DNA from: Chryseobacterium sp. StRB126
Lineage (GTDB): Bacteria > Bacteroidota > Bacteroidia > Flavobacteriales > Weeksellaceae
Length of the DNA stretch: 64,000 nucleotides
Direction: 5' to 3'
Assembly: GCF_000829375.1 (NCBI RefSeq)
Contig: NZ_AP014624.1
Coordinates: 4,526,001 to 4,590,000, forward strand
A program made the position numbers and the translations under genes. The notes under the pieces are model-generated. The model did no database searches. It was not told the origin of the DNA and was given only the letters and a program-made list of their open reading frames with translations. Positions 1 through 9,737 of the stretch are shown here, in pieces; the first letter of the stretch is position 1, and every line of letters starts with the position of its first letter.

Positions 1-832
1 AGGTACCTTTTTCAAGGTCTCTGTTCACTCCGGTTTTCCCTAAAAGTACAGATCCGCTCTCAATTTTATTTCCTGAAGCAATACCCACCTGTCCCCATAG
101 GGTTACTCCATCTCCAATCACACAACATCCCGCAATTCCAACCTGAGAAGCTATTAAACATTTCTTCCCGATTATAGTGTCATGCCCTATCTGAATCTGA
201 TTGTCTAAAACAGAACCTTCTCCAACCACTGTAGAATCTGTAACACCTCTGTCTATAGTGCATCCATTTCCTATTTCCACGTTATTTTCGATCACAACAT
301 TTCCGACTGAAATCAAACGGTCAAAATTTCCATCCAATTTCCTGTAATAGAAAGCGTCACCTCCTAACACCGTATTAGACTGAATTACTACATTATCTCC
401 GATAACAGTTCTATCACCAATCACTACATTCGGGAAAATTAAAGTATTTTTTCCAATTTTCACATTGTTTCCGATTACTGCAGAGGAGTGAATTCTTGTT
501 CCCTCACCAATTTCAGCATCATGAAGTTCTTCTGTGAAATTATAAATTCTTGTAAAGTGAGTATTGATTTTATTAAAATCTCTGAAAGGATCATCCGAAA
601 TCAGAAGCGCCTTACCTTCAGGGCAATCTACTTCCTTATCAATCAAAATAATGGTAGCGGCAGAGTTCAGTGCCTTATCGTAGTATTTGGGATGATTCAC
701 AAACACAATCTCGCCCGGTTTTACCATATGAATTTCATTGGAACCCAATACTTCAAAATCCTCAGGACCAACAAATCTGGAGCCAATCAAATTGGCAATC
801 GTTTTAAGCTTTTGCGGAGAATGGAATCTCAT
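1..832 (-). CDS. LpxD-like UDP-3-O-acylglucosamine N-acyltransferase paralogue (3' end beyond window)
   Basis: This is the second LpxD-family protein in the locus. It begins with ATG at 832-830 ([10 protein letters not shown]) and stays open to the left edge, so its C-terminus is missing. An N-terminal LpxD-type domain of about 100 residues is followed by left-handed beta-helix hexapeptide repeats. The segment [11 protein letters not shown] carries the His that matches the catalytic His of LpxD. Known family members transfer a 3-hydroxyacyl chain to the 2-amino group of UDP-3-O-acylglucosamine in lipid A synthesis. The full lpxD lies 2.9 kb upstream on the same strand, so this copy may have a different acyl or sugar substrate; that is inference. 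The family call is firm, the substrate is not known. Confidence 0.85.
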   Translation of the reverse strand, partial: MRFHSPQKLKTIANLIGSRFVGPEDFEVLGSNEIHMVKPGEIVFVNHPKYYDKALNSAATIILIDKEVDCPEGKALLISDDPFRDFNKINTHFTRIYNFTEELHDAEIGEGTRIHSSAVIGNNVKIGKNTLIFPNVVIGDRTVIGDNVVIQSNTVLGGDAFYYRKLDGNFDRLISVGNVVIENNVEIGNGCTIDRGVTDSTVVGEGSVLDNQIQIGHDTIIGKKCLIASQVGIAGCCVIGDGVTLWGQVGIASGNKIESGSVLLGKTGVNRDLEKGT

Positions 833-899
833 AACAATAGATTTTCTTATAAAACAAAATTCGGACTGCTAATGCAAACCGAATTTATGTAAATTTTAT

Positions 900-1466
900 T
901 TATTCTTTTACTCTTTCTAAGTAACTACCGTCTTCGGTGCTTACTTTAATTTTGTCTCCCGGTTCAATGAACAAAGGAACCATTACTCGTGCTCCTGTTT
1001 CAACGATTGCGTTTTTAAGAGCATTGGTAGCTGTATTTCCTTTTACACCCGGATCAGCTTCAATAACATCCAGGTATACAGACTGTGGAAGTTCAGCAGA
1101 AAGTGGAGTTTCATCTGCTTCTTTCAAAATGATTGTTACTTCTTCACCTGCTTTCATCAAGTTTGAGTTTTCAATCATTTCTTTATTTAAATATAGCTGA
1201 GAAAAATCATCGTTATTCATGAAGTGGAATCCGTTCTCATCATCATAAAGATATTGGAACTTTCTTGTGATTACTTTTACTTCCTCAATTTTGTGGCCTG
1301 CAGAGAATGTATTATCTAATACTTTTCCGTTTGTCACAGATTTTAATTTTGTTCTTACGAAAGCAGGTCCTTTTCCTGGTTTTACATGAAGAAACTCAAT
1401 TACTTTAAAAATATCATTGCTAAATTCGATGCAAAGACCTTTTCTAATATCGTTACTTGTTGCCAT
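900..1466 (-). CDS. efp: Elongation factor P
   Basis: EF-P is a tRNA-shaped factor that binds between the P and E sites and relieves ribosomes stalled on polyproline. The 188-residue length is normal. The N-terminal KOW-like domain carries the loop VKPGKGPA with Lys32 at its tip, the position modified in many bacteria; two OB domains follow and the C-terminus ends in the usual GDKIKVSTEDGSYLERV region. It sits 39 bp downstream of lpxA and 67 bp upstream of the second LpxD-like gene, all on one strand, so it is probably cotranscribed with the lipid A genes. No modification enzyme (EpmA, EarP or YmfI type) is visible in the window. Confidence 0.97.
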   Translation of the reverse strand: MATSNDIRKGLCIEFSNDIFKVIEFLHVKPGKGPAFVRTKLKSVTNGKVLDNTFSAGHKIEEVKVITRKFQYLYDDENGFHFMNNDDFSQLYLNKEMIENSNLMKAGEEVTIILKEADETPLSAELPQSVYLDVIEADPGVKGNTATNALKNAIVETGARVMVPLFIEPGDKIKVSTEDGSYLERVKE

Positions 1467-1505
1467 TAATATATATTATCTTTTTTTACTTAATTCTTAG
1501 CACTT

Positions 1506-2300
1506 TTAGTTGCTGTCTTTTCCTGTCCCGTATCCTTTTACAATACCTCTTGGAGAGTTTTGGATAAACTGAAGAATTTCATCTCTTTCAGCTGTAGGAA
1601 GCATTTCTTTTTCAATATACGCCAATGCTTGAGAAACGTTCATCTTCATTTGGAAAATAGCTCTGTAAATCTTTTGAATTTCAAAGATTTTCTCATTGGA
1701 AAAACCTCTTCTTCTGAGACCTACTGAGTTAATACCAGCATAGGAAATTGGATCTCTTGCCACTTTCACATAAGGTGGAACATCTTTTCTAATTAAAGAC
1801 CCTCCTGAAATCATTGTATGTTTTCCGATCTTACCAAACTGCTGAACGGCAGATAAACCTCCCATTACAGTAAAGTCTCCGATTTCAACATGTCCTGCAA
1901 TACCGCAACCATTGGCAATAATCACATTATCTCCTATGATACAGTCATGGGCAACGTGGGAAGTAGCCATAATAAGGCAGTTGCTTCCTACTTTGGTATA
2001 ACCTAAAGCTTTTGTTCCTCTATTTACTGTTACACATTCTCTTAAAGTAGTATGATCTCCAATAATGGTTCGTGTATCTTCACCATCGAACTTTAAGTCC
2101 TGAGGAATTGCAGAAATTACAGTCCCGGGAAAAATCTTACAATCTTTTCCTATTCTTGCTCCATCCATGATGGTAACATTTGGACCAATCCATGTTCCTT
2201 CTCCAATTTCTACATCCCCTGCAATTGTAGTAAATGGTTCTACAATTACATTTTTGCTGATTTTCGCACGTTTATCTACGGCTGCTAATTGATGAATCAT
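1506..2300 (-). CDS. lpxA: Acyl-ACP:UDP-N-acetylglucosamine O-acyltransferase
   Basis: LpxA catalyses the first step of lipid A synthesis, moving a 3-hydroxyacyl chain from ACP to the 3-OH of UDP-GlcNAc in the cytoplasm. The protein has 264 residues, the usual family length. It consists of hexapeptide repeats through about residue 190 and a helical C-terminal domain. The segment SHVAHDCIIGDN contains the conserved catalytic His. The ATG lies directly next to the stop codon of lpxC/fabZ with no spacer, which argues for coupled translation. The C-terminal NSPRGIVKGYG matches the family ending. Confidence 0.97.
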   Translation of the reverse strand: MIHQLAAVDKRAKISKNVIVEPFTTIAGDVEIGEGTWIGPNVTIMDGARIGKDCKIFPGTVISAIPQDLKFDGEDTRTIIGDHTTLRECVTVNRGTKALGYTKVGSNCLIMATSHVAHDCIIGDNVIIANGCGIAGHVEIGDFTVMGGLSAVQQFGKIGKHTMISGGSLIRKDVPPYVKVARDPISYAGINSVGLRRRGFSNEKIFEIQKIYRAIFQMKMNVSQALAYIEKEMLPTAERDEILQFIQNSPRGIVKGYGTGKDSN

Positions 2301-3698
2301 TTAATCAACTTTATTTTTTGCAACTTGAGCCATAAGCTCTGCTTCTACTGCCACTGTGTCTCCTACATATCCGTACCCCTGCATGTGTACAATACCTCTT
2401 CTTATAGGCTCTATCAATTCAATTTTGAATATAAGGGTATCTCCCGGAATTACTTTTCTCTTGAATTTTACTTTATCAATCTTGATAAAATAGGTAGAAT
2501 AGTTTTCAGGATCAGGAACGCTTGCCAATACAAGAATACCTCCTGTCTGAGCTAATGCTTCTACTTGAAGTACTCCAGGCATGACAGGCTCCTTTGGGAA
2601 ATGCCCAACGAAGAAAGGCTCATTCATTGTTACATTTTTTAACCCTACTACATGAGAGTCTGAAAGTTCAAGAACTTTATCAATTAATAAGAACGGAGGT
2701 CTGTGAGGCATAAGCTTCATGATTCCGTTGATATCGAATACCGGTTCTTTTGTTAAATCAAAATCCGGAACGTTTTTCTTTTTCTGCAATTTCCACTGGC
2801 GGTTTAATTTTTTTGCAAATTGAGTATTTACAAAATGACCTGGTTTGTTGGCAATTACCTTACCTTTAATTTTCACTCCTGCTAAAGCTAAATCGCCAAT
2901 TACATCTAATAATTTGTGTCTTGCCGCTTCGTTCGGGTAATTTAAGTTAAGATTGTCAAGAATACCATTTGGTCTGATGGATACATTATCCTTACCAAAG
3001 GCTTTTTTCAATTTTTCTGTTGTTTCAGGAGTAAGATCCTTATCTACATAAACGATCGCATTAGAGATATCGCCTCCTTTGATTAATCCATGATCTAAAA
3101 GCATTTCCAATTCATGTAAGAAACTGAATGTTCTTGCTGAAGAGATTTCATCTTTAAATTCGGAAATATTTTTAAGGGTAGCATTTTGAGTTCCTAAGAC
3201 TTTAGTTCCAAAATCTACCATAGTAGTTACTTCGTAAGTATCTGAAGGAATAATGGTGATTTCCGAACCCGTAGCCGGATCACTGTAGGTAAGAACTTCT
3301 TTTACCACCAAATATTCTCTGGCAACATTCTGGTCTACTACTCCTACACTTTCGATAGCTTCTACAAAATATTTTGAAGATCCATCTAAAATAGGCGGCT
3401 CAGAAGCATCCATTTCCAACACTGCATTGTCTATGTCACAACCCACTAAAGCAGCTAAAAGATGCTCACAGGTAGTAATTTTTACGCCAAGCTTTTCTAA
3501 TGTTGTCCCTCTCTCTGTTGCTACTACATAATTAACATCAGCTTCAACCTGAGGATGTCCCTCTAAATCGGTTCTTACAAATACAAATCCCGTATTCTCC
3601 TTTGCGGGTTTGATGGTAAGTTTTACTTCTTTACCAGTATGAAGGCCTATTCCAGAAAGAGTTACCTCTTCCTGAAGCGTTTTTTGCATATCACTCAT
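2301..3698 (-). CDS. lpxC/fabZ: Fused UDP-3-O-acyl-GlcNAc deacetylase / 3-hydroxyacyl-ACP dehydratase
   Basis: One 465-residue protein carries LpxC (about 1-300) and FabZ (about 320-465), a fusion known in Bacteroidota. LpxC removes the acetyl group in the committed step of lipid A synthesis; Glu78 and His79 (TCEHLLAAL) and HKLLDVIGD are its zinc and catalytic motifs. FabZ dehydrates 3-hydroxyacyl-[16 protein letters not shown] holds its active-site His, followed by the conserved Glu in VEALAQ. The two activities compete for 3-hydroxyacyl-ACP, so the fusion may balance membrane phospholipid and lipid A. I chose ATG at 3698 (MSDMQKTLQ) over an upstream TTG because it matches where the family begins; it overlaps the end of lpxD by 8 bp. 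Confidence 0.96.
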   Translation of the reverse strand: MSDMQKTLQEEVTLSGIGLHTGKEVKLTIKPAKENTGFVFVRTDLEGHPQVEADVNYVVATERGTTLEKLGVKITTCEHLLAALVGCDIDNAVLEMDASEPPILDGSSKYFVEAIESVGVVDQNVAREYLVVKEVLTYSDPATGSEITIIPSDTYEVTTMVDFGTKVLGTQNATLKNISEFKDEISSARTFSFLHELEMLLDHGLIKGGDISNAIVYVDKDLTPETTEKLKKAFGKDNVSIRPNGILDNLNLNYPNEAARHKLLDVIGDLALAGVKIKGKVIANKPGHFVNTQFAKKLNRQWKLQKKKNVPDFDLTKEPVFDINGIMKLMPHRPPFLLIDKVLELSDSHVVGLKNVTMNEPFFVGHFPKEPVMPGVLQVEALAQTGGILVLASVPDPENYSTYFIKIDKVKFKRKVIPGDTLIFKIELIEPIRRGIVHMQGYGYVGDTVAVEAELMAQVAKNKVD

Positions 3699-4722
3699 TA
3701 GTATTATCTTTTGAGTTATTCTCAAGATTATTTATTCTGTTGACTATTCCAGGTAAATTTCTGAAATGAACATAGCTTCTTAAATAGTCATTGTAGCTGA
3801 TTGCCGGTGAACCATATAAAGTTTCTCTATCGTTAACACTTGAATTCACGCCACTCTGAGCCTGAATCTTCACCTGATTTCCGATTTTGATATGTCCAAC
3901 AATTCCTACCTGACCTCCAATTTGATTCCAGTCTCCGATTGTAGTAGAACCTGCAATTCCGGCTTGTGCTGCAATTACATTATTCTGTCCTATTTTCACA
4001 TTATGGGCAATCTGAATCAAATTATCGATTTTTGTTCCTTTTCCAATGATAGTAGAGCCAATTGTTGCTCTGTCAATACTACAGTTTGATCCAATTTCTA
4101 CATCTTCTTCAATGATTACGTTTCCAAGCTGTGGAATTTTTTTGAATCCCTCAGCAGTGGGCTGAAACCCGAAACCATCCCCTCCTACTACAGTATTGGA
4201 GTGAATAACACAGTTATCTCCAATGATACAGTAATCGTAAATTCTGGCTCCACTGTCAATTTTACAGTTTTTACCAATTTTTACACCTTTACCAATATAT
4301 ACATGTGGATAAATTTGTGACCCATCACCAATTCTAGCCTTCTCGGAAACATATGTAAATGCTCCTATATAAACCTGATCCCCTATTATAGCTGAATCAT
4401 GGATGGATGAACCATCTTCAATACCTTCTTTTCTTCCTCTCATCTCCTGATATAAGTTCATCAGAACCTGAAAAGATAAATAGGCATCTTTTACTACAAT
4501 TAAGGTAGGGTTATAACTGTTTTTATTCAGAAGTTTTTCCGAAACGATGATTACGGAGCATCTTGAGGTATCTAAAAAATGAGAAAATCGATCTTGTGCT
4601 ATAAAAGAAAGATGCCCTGATTCTCCATTTTCAATTGGAGAAACCCCTGTAATAAGTGCATTTTCATCACCTATTATTTTTCCGTCAATAAAACTTGCAA
4701 TTTGCGAAGCTGTGAATTCCAT
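3691..4722 (-). CDS. lpxD: UDP-3-O-(3-hydroxyacyl)glucosamine N-acyltransferase
   Basis: LpxD adds the second 3-hydroxyacyl chain to give UDP-2,3-diacylglucosamine. The 343-residue product has the N-terminal LpxD domain ([19 protein letters not shown]), hexapeptide repeats from about residue 110 to 300, and a short C-terminal helix. [12 protein letters not shown] contains the catalytic His. The start is ATG at 4722: a TTG three codons upstream lies inside a clear -7 promoter element, so it cannot sensibly be translated. This is the first gene of the lpxD-lpxC/fabZ-lpxA-efp run, which therefore seems to have its own promoter next to the start codon. Confidence 0.95.
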   Translation of the reverse strand: MEFTASQIASFIDGKIIGDENALITGVSPIENGESGHLSFIAQDRFSHFLDTSRCSVIIVSEKLLNKNSYNPTLIVVKDAYLSFQVLMNLYQEMRGRKEGIEDGSSIHDSAIIGDQVYIGAFTYVSEKARIGDGSQIYPHVYIGKGVKIGKNCKIDSGARIYDYCIIGDNCVIHSNTVVGGDGFGFQPTAEGFKKIPQLGNVIIEEDVEIGSNCSIDRATIGSTIIGKGTKIDNLIQIAHNVKIGQNNVIAAQAGIAGSTTIGDWNQIGGQVGIVGHIKIGNQVKIQAQSGVNSSVNDRETLYGSPAISYNDYLRSYVHFRNLPGIVNRINNLENNSKDNTNE

Positions 4723-4728
4723 ATTCTG

Positions 4729-4756
4729 CAAAGATAAGAAATTCTATAATTTGCAA
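4729..4756 (-). promoter_or_regulatory. Bacteroidota-type promoter for the lpx operon
   Basis: On the minus strand there is TTG at 4756-4754, a 17-nt spacer, and TATCTTTG at 4736-4729, fitting the TTG / TAnnTTTG consensus for primary sigma factors of this phylum. Only six bases separate the -7 element from the lpxD ATG, so transcription should begin at or next to the start codon. Confidence 0.65.
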
Positions 4757-4793
4757 ACATTTTTTGATTTCAGATATTCAATTTTAATATTAT

Positions 4794-6020
4794 TTAAGAA
4801 TCCAAACGAGAGATATCCCTTGGAAACATAAGAATATAACGAGTGGTTTTATTTACCATCAACCCTGATAAAAGCTGATCTTCTGACTCATGAAGCTTCA
4901 TTCTTTTCCCATTTTTCTGCAATAAATAAATCGGCTGCTTTTCTGTATCGTAAGGTAAAAGTTTTCTTTTTATTTCATGAATCAATTCTTTCCCGTTATC
5001 AATTCCAAAAAATTCATTGGTAATTTTTATTTTTTCTTCAATAATCTTCCCATCAAAAGGGTGCGATGAGATAATAGTCTTCGGAAGGTTTCTTTGGATA
5101 ACACTTTTACACCAATAGGATAAAACGAAATCATCAGAATTCTGCCACTCTTTCATAGCCTGAATCACATCATTATCATCTAAACTGGTAAACCTTTCTA
5201 TGTCTTCATCTGTTGCAGCACTCTTTCCGCGGTATAAAAAATATTTCAGATTCTCTGTTGCCGGAAGTTCAATTCCCTGAGAAATTAAATATTTTGCTCT
5301 TTCAAGAATTTTCACCAACAGAAATTCTGCCAACGCAGATGTTTTATGATAATACACCTGCCAGTACATGAACATTCTGGCTGTTAAAAAATTTTCTATA
5401 GAGTAAATTCCTTTTGCATCAATCACCAGCTCCCCTTCTTCACATACATTCATCATGGAAATAATTCTTTGGGTATTAATATTTCCTTCTGATACTCCTG
5501 TAAAAAAGCTATCTCTTTTCAGATAATCCAACCTATCTACATCCAATTGAGATGATATCAGCTGATTAAAGAATTTTCTGTGGTATTTCCCTTGAAACAT
5601 TTCAATAGCCATAGATAACTGACCGTTAAATTCTTCGTTCAGTTTATTCATCAGTAATAAAGACAGTTTTTCGTGATGCCAGTCGTCCATCAGCATATTC
5701 TCCAAAGCATGAGAAAATGGTCCATGCCCAATATCATGCATTAAAATAGCCAACATAGCTCCTTTTTCCTCTTCCTCAGAAATTTTAACTCCTTTTTGCT
5801 TTAAGGTTTCCAAAGCTGTAAACATCAAATGCATCGCTCCCAGGGCATGATGAAACCTTGTATGGGTAGCTCCCGGAAAAATCAGGTTCAAAAGACCGGT
5901 CTGGCCAATCCTTCTTAATCTTTGAAAGTAGGGATGTTCAATAATATCAAATAAAATTTCGTGAGGAATTTTGATAAATCCATGAACAGGATCGTTGATA
6001 ATTTTTAGCTTATTCTGCAT
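4794..6020 (-). CDS. HD-domain hydrolase (dGTPase/SAMHD1-like)
   Basis: This is a 408-residue HD-superfamily protein. Metal ligands are visible in HTRFHHALGAMHL, LAILMHDIGHGPFSHALE and DVDRLDYLKRDS, a layout shared with dNTP triphosphohydrolases and SAMHD1. The N-terminus, INDPVHGFIKIP, is typical of this HD subgroup. Family members hydrolyse nucleotides, but the substrate here cannot be read from sequence. The start is ATG at 6020 because the upstream TTG would add eight residues that look unlike the family. CAAAGTTA at 6042-6049 (TAACTTTG on the coding strand) is a likely -7 element 21 bases upstream, without an obvious -33 partner. It lies 71 bp upstream of lpxD but appears to be a separate unit. 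Confidence 0.88.
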   Translation of the reverse strand: MQNKLKIINDPVHGFIKIPHEILFDIIEHPYFQRLRRIGQTGLLNLIFPGATHTRFHHALGAMHLMFTALETLKQKGVKISEEEEKGAMLAILMHDIGHGPFSHALENMLMDDWHHEKLSLLLMNKLNEEFNGQLSMAIEMFQGKYHRKFFNQLISSQLDVDRLDYLKRDSFFTGVSEGNINTQRIISMMNVCEEGELVIDAKGIYSIENFLTARMFMYWQVYYHKTSALAEFLLVKILERAKYLISQGIELPATENLKYFLYRGKSAATDEDIERFTSLDDNDVIQAMKEWQNSDDFVLSYWCKSVIQRNLPKTIISSHPFDGKIIEEKIKITNEFFGIDNGKELIHEIKRKLLPYDTEKQPIYLLQKNGKRMKLHESEDQLLSGLMVNKTTRYILMFPRDISRLDS

Positions 6021-6090
6021 TGAAACGTCTGTATGAGTAAACAAAGTTAGGAATTTTAAATTTGAGGATAATTAAATTAGTATTAAATAG

Positions 6091-6234
6091 ATGGAAGCTG
6101 GAAGTGGGAGGCTGGAAGTTATTGAGTACAACAAACAAGGATGAACCATTGATCTTCTGAATACTAATATATATTGACTTTTAGTATTAACAACCTCCAG
6201 TAACTTCCTTCTTCCAACTCCCAGCTTCCCTCAT
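6091..6234. repeat. Imperfect inverted repeat, about 36-bp arms
   Basis: The left arm at 6091-6127 (GGAAGCTGGAAGTGGGAGG and on) matches the reverse complement of 6199-6234 (GGAAGCTGGGAGTTGGAAG and on) with a few mismatches. The decamer TTAGTATTAA also occurs twice in direct orientation, at 6077-6086 and 6181-6190, next to the arms. It lies between the divergent HD and S41 genes. It looks like a copy of a non-coding dispersed element rather than a terminator, since no T-run follows. Confidence 0.7.
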
Positions 6235-6257
6235 AAAATAATTCATCAAAAAACCCT

Positions 6258-6288
6258 TTGTTATTGTTACATTAATCACTTATCTTTG
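6258..6288 (+). promoter_or_regulatory. Promoter of the S41 peptidase gene
   Basis: TTG at 6258-6260, a 20-nt spacer and TATCTTTG at 6281-6288 match the Bacteroidota consensus. The start codon follows 19 bases later, consistent with a short leader. Confidence 0.6.
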
Positions 6289-6307
6289 AGAAAACTCAAT
6301 CCTCTTG

Positions 6308-7948
6308 ATGAGAAAATATTCTCTTTTCATTTTTTTATTTTTAAGTCTACATTTTTCCGCACAGGTTTTATCTGAAAATCAAAAACTGGAATCCCTCTGC
6401 AGAGTTTGGGGATTCTTAAAGTATTATCATCCTCATGTAGCAAAAGGGAATCTGAATTGGGATCAGCAGCTTTTTAAAAAGATCAACGAGCTTGAAAGAA
6501 TCAATGACAAAGCTGCATTAAACAATCTGTACTCCAATTGGATTGCTAGTCTTGGAAAAATTAATGAGTGTACAGAATGTCTACAGGAAACCGATAAGAC
6601 TTATTTCCTGAAAAATTTTGATCTGAATTGGATGGACAATTCCGACATCTTTACTTCAGCCCTTTCTCAAAAACTGCACTATATTGAAAACAACCGCAAT
6701 ATGGGTAACCATCATTATATAGGAAAGGGAGGACGAAAAATTTTTTTCAAAAATGAAAATTCTTATGGCTCGCCATTTACTTCTAAACAGGTCAGCTTAT
6801 TAGAACTGTTCAGATATTGGAACTATGTGGAATATTTCTTTCCTTATAAATATGAAACGGATCAAAATTGGAATGACGTTCTCACCGAAATGATTCCAAA
6901 ATTCACCACTGTGAATAATGATAACAATTATCAATTAACTTTAGCCGAATTGGTAGCAAAGACTGATGATTCACACGCTTATCTTTTTTCATCCCTCATT
7001 AGCCATCATCTATATGGAAACAGAAAACTTCCGATAGAATACTCCTATGCAGAAGGAAAATTAATCATTACAAAAATTAATGACAACCGATTTCATGAGA
7101 AAGTGCCCTTCAACATTGGTGATGTTATTTATGATGTGAATGGAAAAACCATTCCGCAGATGGTTAACAGTCTTGGAAAATATATTCCAGCTTCCAACTC
7201 CTGGGGAAAAGTAAATAAGATAAAGAATAAGCTCCTTTTTAGCAAAAATGATTCGCTTTCCGTTAAGTTAGAAAGAAACGGACAAAATATGGAGGTGACT
7301 GCTAAAACTTATTTGATTAAAGATATTATTCTTAAGAAAGTACCTGTTCCTCAAAAATGGAAGTTCCTGGATGAGGAAAAGAAAATAGGTTATGTCAATA
7401 TGGGAATCCTTGCTAAAGATGAAGTGAGTGAAATGTACAGAGACTTTAAGTCTTCGGAATCTATCATTTTCGACCTTAGAAATTATCCCAAGCTTACCAT
7501 CATCCCTTTAAGTGAATTATTACTTCCCCAATCTACTGTTTATTATCAGTTTAACTTTCCGGAAACTAATTACCCTGGAAAATTTTACAGCAGAAAGAAC
7601 AATATTGGCAGGAAGAATCCCGATTATTATAAGGGAAATGTAATTGTTTTGGTAGATGAGAATACGCAAAGCCAGGCAGAAACTACAACCATGATGTTTA
7701 AGCAGCATCCAAAAGCCAAAGTGATTGGCAGCAATACTTCGGGAGCTAACGGAGATATTATCAAGTTTAAAATTGCAGACTTAGATACTTGCTTTACCGG
7801 TCTTGGCGCTTATTATCCGGATGGAAGAGAAACCCAAAGAATCGGAATTATTCCAGATATCCTTGTAAAACCAAGTGTGGAAGGAATAAAAAACGCAAAA
7901 GATGAAGTTTTGGAAAGAGCCTTACTGTATATTAAAAATAAGAATTGA
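6308..7948 (+). CDS. Secreted S41-family peptidase
   Basis: This is a predicted exported serine peptidase of the tail-specific/tricorn-core type (S41), 546 residues. A signal peptide of about 18 residues (MRKYSLFIFLFLSLHFSA) is followed by a family-specific N-terminal region, a PDZ-like segment around 250-340 (FNIGDVIYDVNGKTIP) and the S41 core. In the core, IIFDLRNYP precedes DENTQSQAETTTMMF, where Ser455 is the likely nucleophile, then VIGSNTSGANGD. I use ATG at 6308 rather than the TTG just before it. It stands alone between a promoter and porX. The following hairpin near 7958-7988 lacks a T-run. Substrate unknown. Confidence 0.85.
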   Translation: MRKYSLFIFLFLSLHFSAQVLSENQKLESLCRVWGFLKYYHPHVAKGNLNWDQQLFKKINELERINDKAALNNLYSNWIASLGKINECTECLQETDKTYFLKNFDLNWMDNSDIFTSALSQKLHYIENNRNMGNHHYIGKGGRKIFFKNENSYGSPFTSKQVSLLELFRYWNYVEYFFPYKYETDQNWNDVLTEMIPKFTTVNNDNNYQLTLAELVAKTDDSHAYLFSSLISHHLYGNRKLPIEYSYAEGKLIITKINDNRFHEKVPFNIGDVIYDVNGKTIPQMVNSLGKYIPASNSWGKVNKIKNKLLFSKNDSLSVKLERNGQNMEVTAKTYLIKDIILKKVPVPQKWKFLDEEKKIGYVNMGILAKDEVSEMYRDFKSSESIIFDLRNYPKLTIIPLSELLLPQSTVYYQFNFPETNYPGKFYSRKNNIGRKNPDYYKGNVIVLVDENTQSQAETTTMMFKQHPKAKVIGSNTSGANGDIIKFKIADLDTCFTGLGAYYPDGRETQRIGIIPDILVKPSVEGIKNAKDEVLERALLYIKNKN

Positions 7949-8080
7949 AAGCTACAAAAATGGGAAATATCACGGGGTATTTCCATTTAACTAATATTTA
8001 ACTTTTAAACTCTCGAATTTGTGAGAATTTAAAAGGATTTGGTCAACATTTTGATACAATAACCATGTAAAAAATAAATT

Positions 8081-9625
8081 ATGTCAGAAAAGATATTATG
8101 GATCGATGATGAAATAGATTTACTTAAACCTCATATCGTATTTTTAGAAAAGAAAGGTTATCAGGTAACCCCTGTTAACAACGTGAATGAGGCTTTGGAG
8201 CTTATGGATTCAGAGAAATTTGCCCTAACACTCATTGATGAAAACATGCCTGGTATTTCCGGGCTGGAAGCAATTCCTATGATTAAAGAAAAAGATAATT
8301 CTCTAAAAATAGTAATGGTAACCAAAAGTGAAGAGGAACACATCATGGAGGAGGCTATTGGTTCCCAAATTGCAGACTATATTCTAAAGCCTGTAAATCC
8401 TAATCAGATATTACTTTCCTTAAAAAAGAATCTTCAGCAGGATAATCTTGTAGAACAAAAAACTATTTTACAATATCAACAGGAATTCAGAAACCTGTCT
8501 ATGGAACTATCCTACCTGAGAACCTACCAGGATTGGGCTGAATATTATAAAAAAATCCTAAGCTGGGAGATTAAGTTCGACAAGGTTGCAGATAATGAAT
8601 TTGCAGATCTTTTACAATCACAGAAAGAAGAAGCTAATATTCAGTTTGCTAAGTTTATTGAAAAAAATTATGCAGACTGGCTTATTGACTCTGACAAGCC
8701 TCTGATGAGCCACACGCTCTTCAAGGAAAAGGTAAAGCCTGAAGTTGAAAAGGATAAAGTGCTTTTATTAATGGTTGACAACCTTCGTTACGACCAGTGG
8801 AAAGTGATTGAGCCTTTATTTACGAAGTATTACAATAAAGTTTCGGAAGATTATTATTACAGTATCCTTCCAACCGCTACGCAATATGCAAGAAATTCTT
8901 TCTTTGCAGGTTTAATGCCGTCAGAGATTGAAAAGCGTTTCCCGGATAAATGGTTTAATGATAACGAGGAAGGAAACAAAAATGAGTTTGAACGTGACTT
9001 CCTGGAAGATCAGATGAAAAGAATTGGCCTTGGATCCAAATCTATGAAGTATCTGAAAGTATTGAACGCAGATTTTGAAAGAAAAATCTATGATGATTTC
9101 AATCAGCATAAAAACAATGACTTATTGGTGATTGTTTATAACTTCATTGATATTCTTTCTCACGCAAAAACGGATAACCATATTGTGGATCAGCTTATCC
9201 GTGATGACAAAACGTTCCGTTCTCTAACGCTTAACTGGTTTGAAAACTCTTCATTGATAAAGATTATTAAAACAGCAGCTGAAAACGGATATAAATTGGT
9301 TATCACAACAGACCACGGAACCGTTTACGTTAAAAAGCCAAGTAAAGTAGTTGGTGACAGAGAAACGTCTACCAATATCCGATACAAAACAGGGAAAAGC
9401 TTAACGTATGACGACAGTGATGTTTGGGCAATTACCAATCCGGAAAAGCTTTTCCTTCCAAAAGGAAACCTAAGTTCGAAATATATTTTTGCTAAAAACA
9501 ATATATTCCTTGCTTATCCTAAGAACTATAATCATTTTGTAAATTACTATAAAGAAACTTACCAACATGGAGGAATCTCATTGGAGGAATGTATCATTCC
9601 TATCAGTATTTTAGAACCCAAGTAG
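8081..9625 (+). CDS. porX: Response regulator with PglZ/alkaline-phosphatase-like domain (PorX)
   Basis: PorX pairs with the histidine kinase PorY to control type IX secretion in Bacteroidota. The receiver domain covers about residues 1-120, with acidic residues in WIDDEID, phosphoacceptor Asp53 in LIDENMPG, Thr in MVTKS and Lys in YILKPVNP. A helical linker follows. From about 200 to the end comes the PglZ-type domain with metal-site segments LLLMVDNLRYDQW, TATQYARNS and VITTDHGT. Published work on PorX reports that this domain hydrolyses oligonucleotides. It is monocistronic, ending in a strong terminator. The porY and sigP genes are not in view. Its presence implies that this organism has a T9SS. 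Confidence 0.95.
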   Translation: MSEKILWIDDEIDLLKPHIVFLEKKGYQVTPVNNVNEALELMDSEKFALTLIDENMPGISGLEAIPMIKEKDNSLKIVMVTKSEEEHIMEEAIGSQIADYILKPVNPNQILLSLKKNLQQDNLVEQKTILQYQQEFRNLSMELSYLRTYQDWAEYYKKILSWEIKFDKVADNEFADLLQSQKEEANIQFAKFIEKNYADWLIDSDKPLMSHTLFKEKVKPEVEKDKVLLLMVDNLRYDQWKVIEPLFTKYYNKVSEDYYYSILPTATQYARNSFFAGLMPSEIEKRFPDKWFNDNEEGNKNEFERDFLEDQMKRIGLGSKSMKYLKVLNADFERKIYDDFNQHKNNDLLVIVYNFIDILSHAKTDNHIVDQLIRDDKTFRSLTLNWFENSSLIKIIKTAAENGYKLVITTDHGTVYVKKPSKVVGDRETSTNIRYKTGKSLTYDDSDVWAITNPEKLFLPKGNLSSKYIFAKNNIFLAYPKNYNHFVNYYKETYQHGGISLEECIIPISILEPK

Positions 9626-9657
9626 TTTTTTTCTTAGTTAATCTAATTTGAGGTTTA

Positions 9658-9697
9658 AAGCGGGAAAAATCAATTGATTTTTCCCGCTTCTTTTTTT
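9658..9697 (+). terminator. Intrinsic terminator after porX
   Basis: A perfect palindrome at 9658-9689, with arms AAGCGGGAAAAATC and its complement around CAATTG, is followed by seven T at 9691-9697. Confidence 0.92.
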
Positions 9698-9737
9698 ATA
9701 GTCTGCAAGAGTTCATATCTTCGTAAAAAATAAAAAT

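Noticed and set aside
7958..7988. Hairpin after the S41 peptidase gene as an intrinsic terminator
   Set aside because: The stem is good but no T-run follows in either direction, so it is not called.
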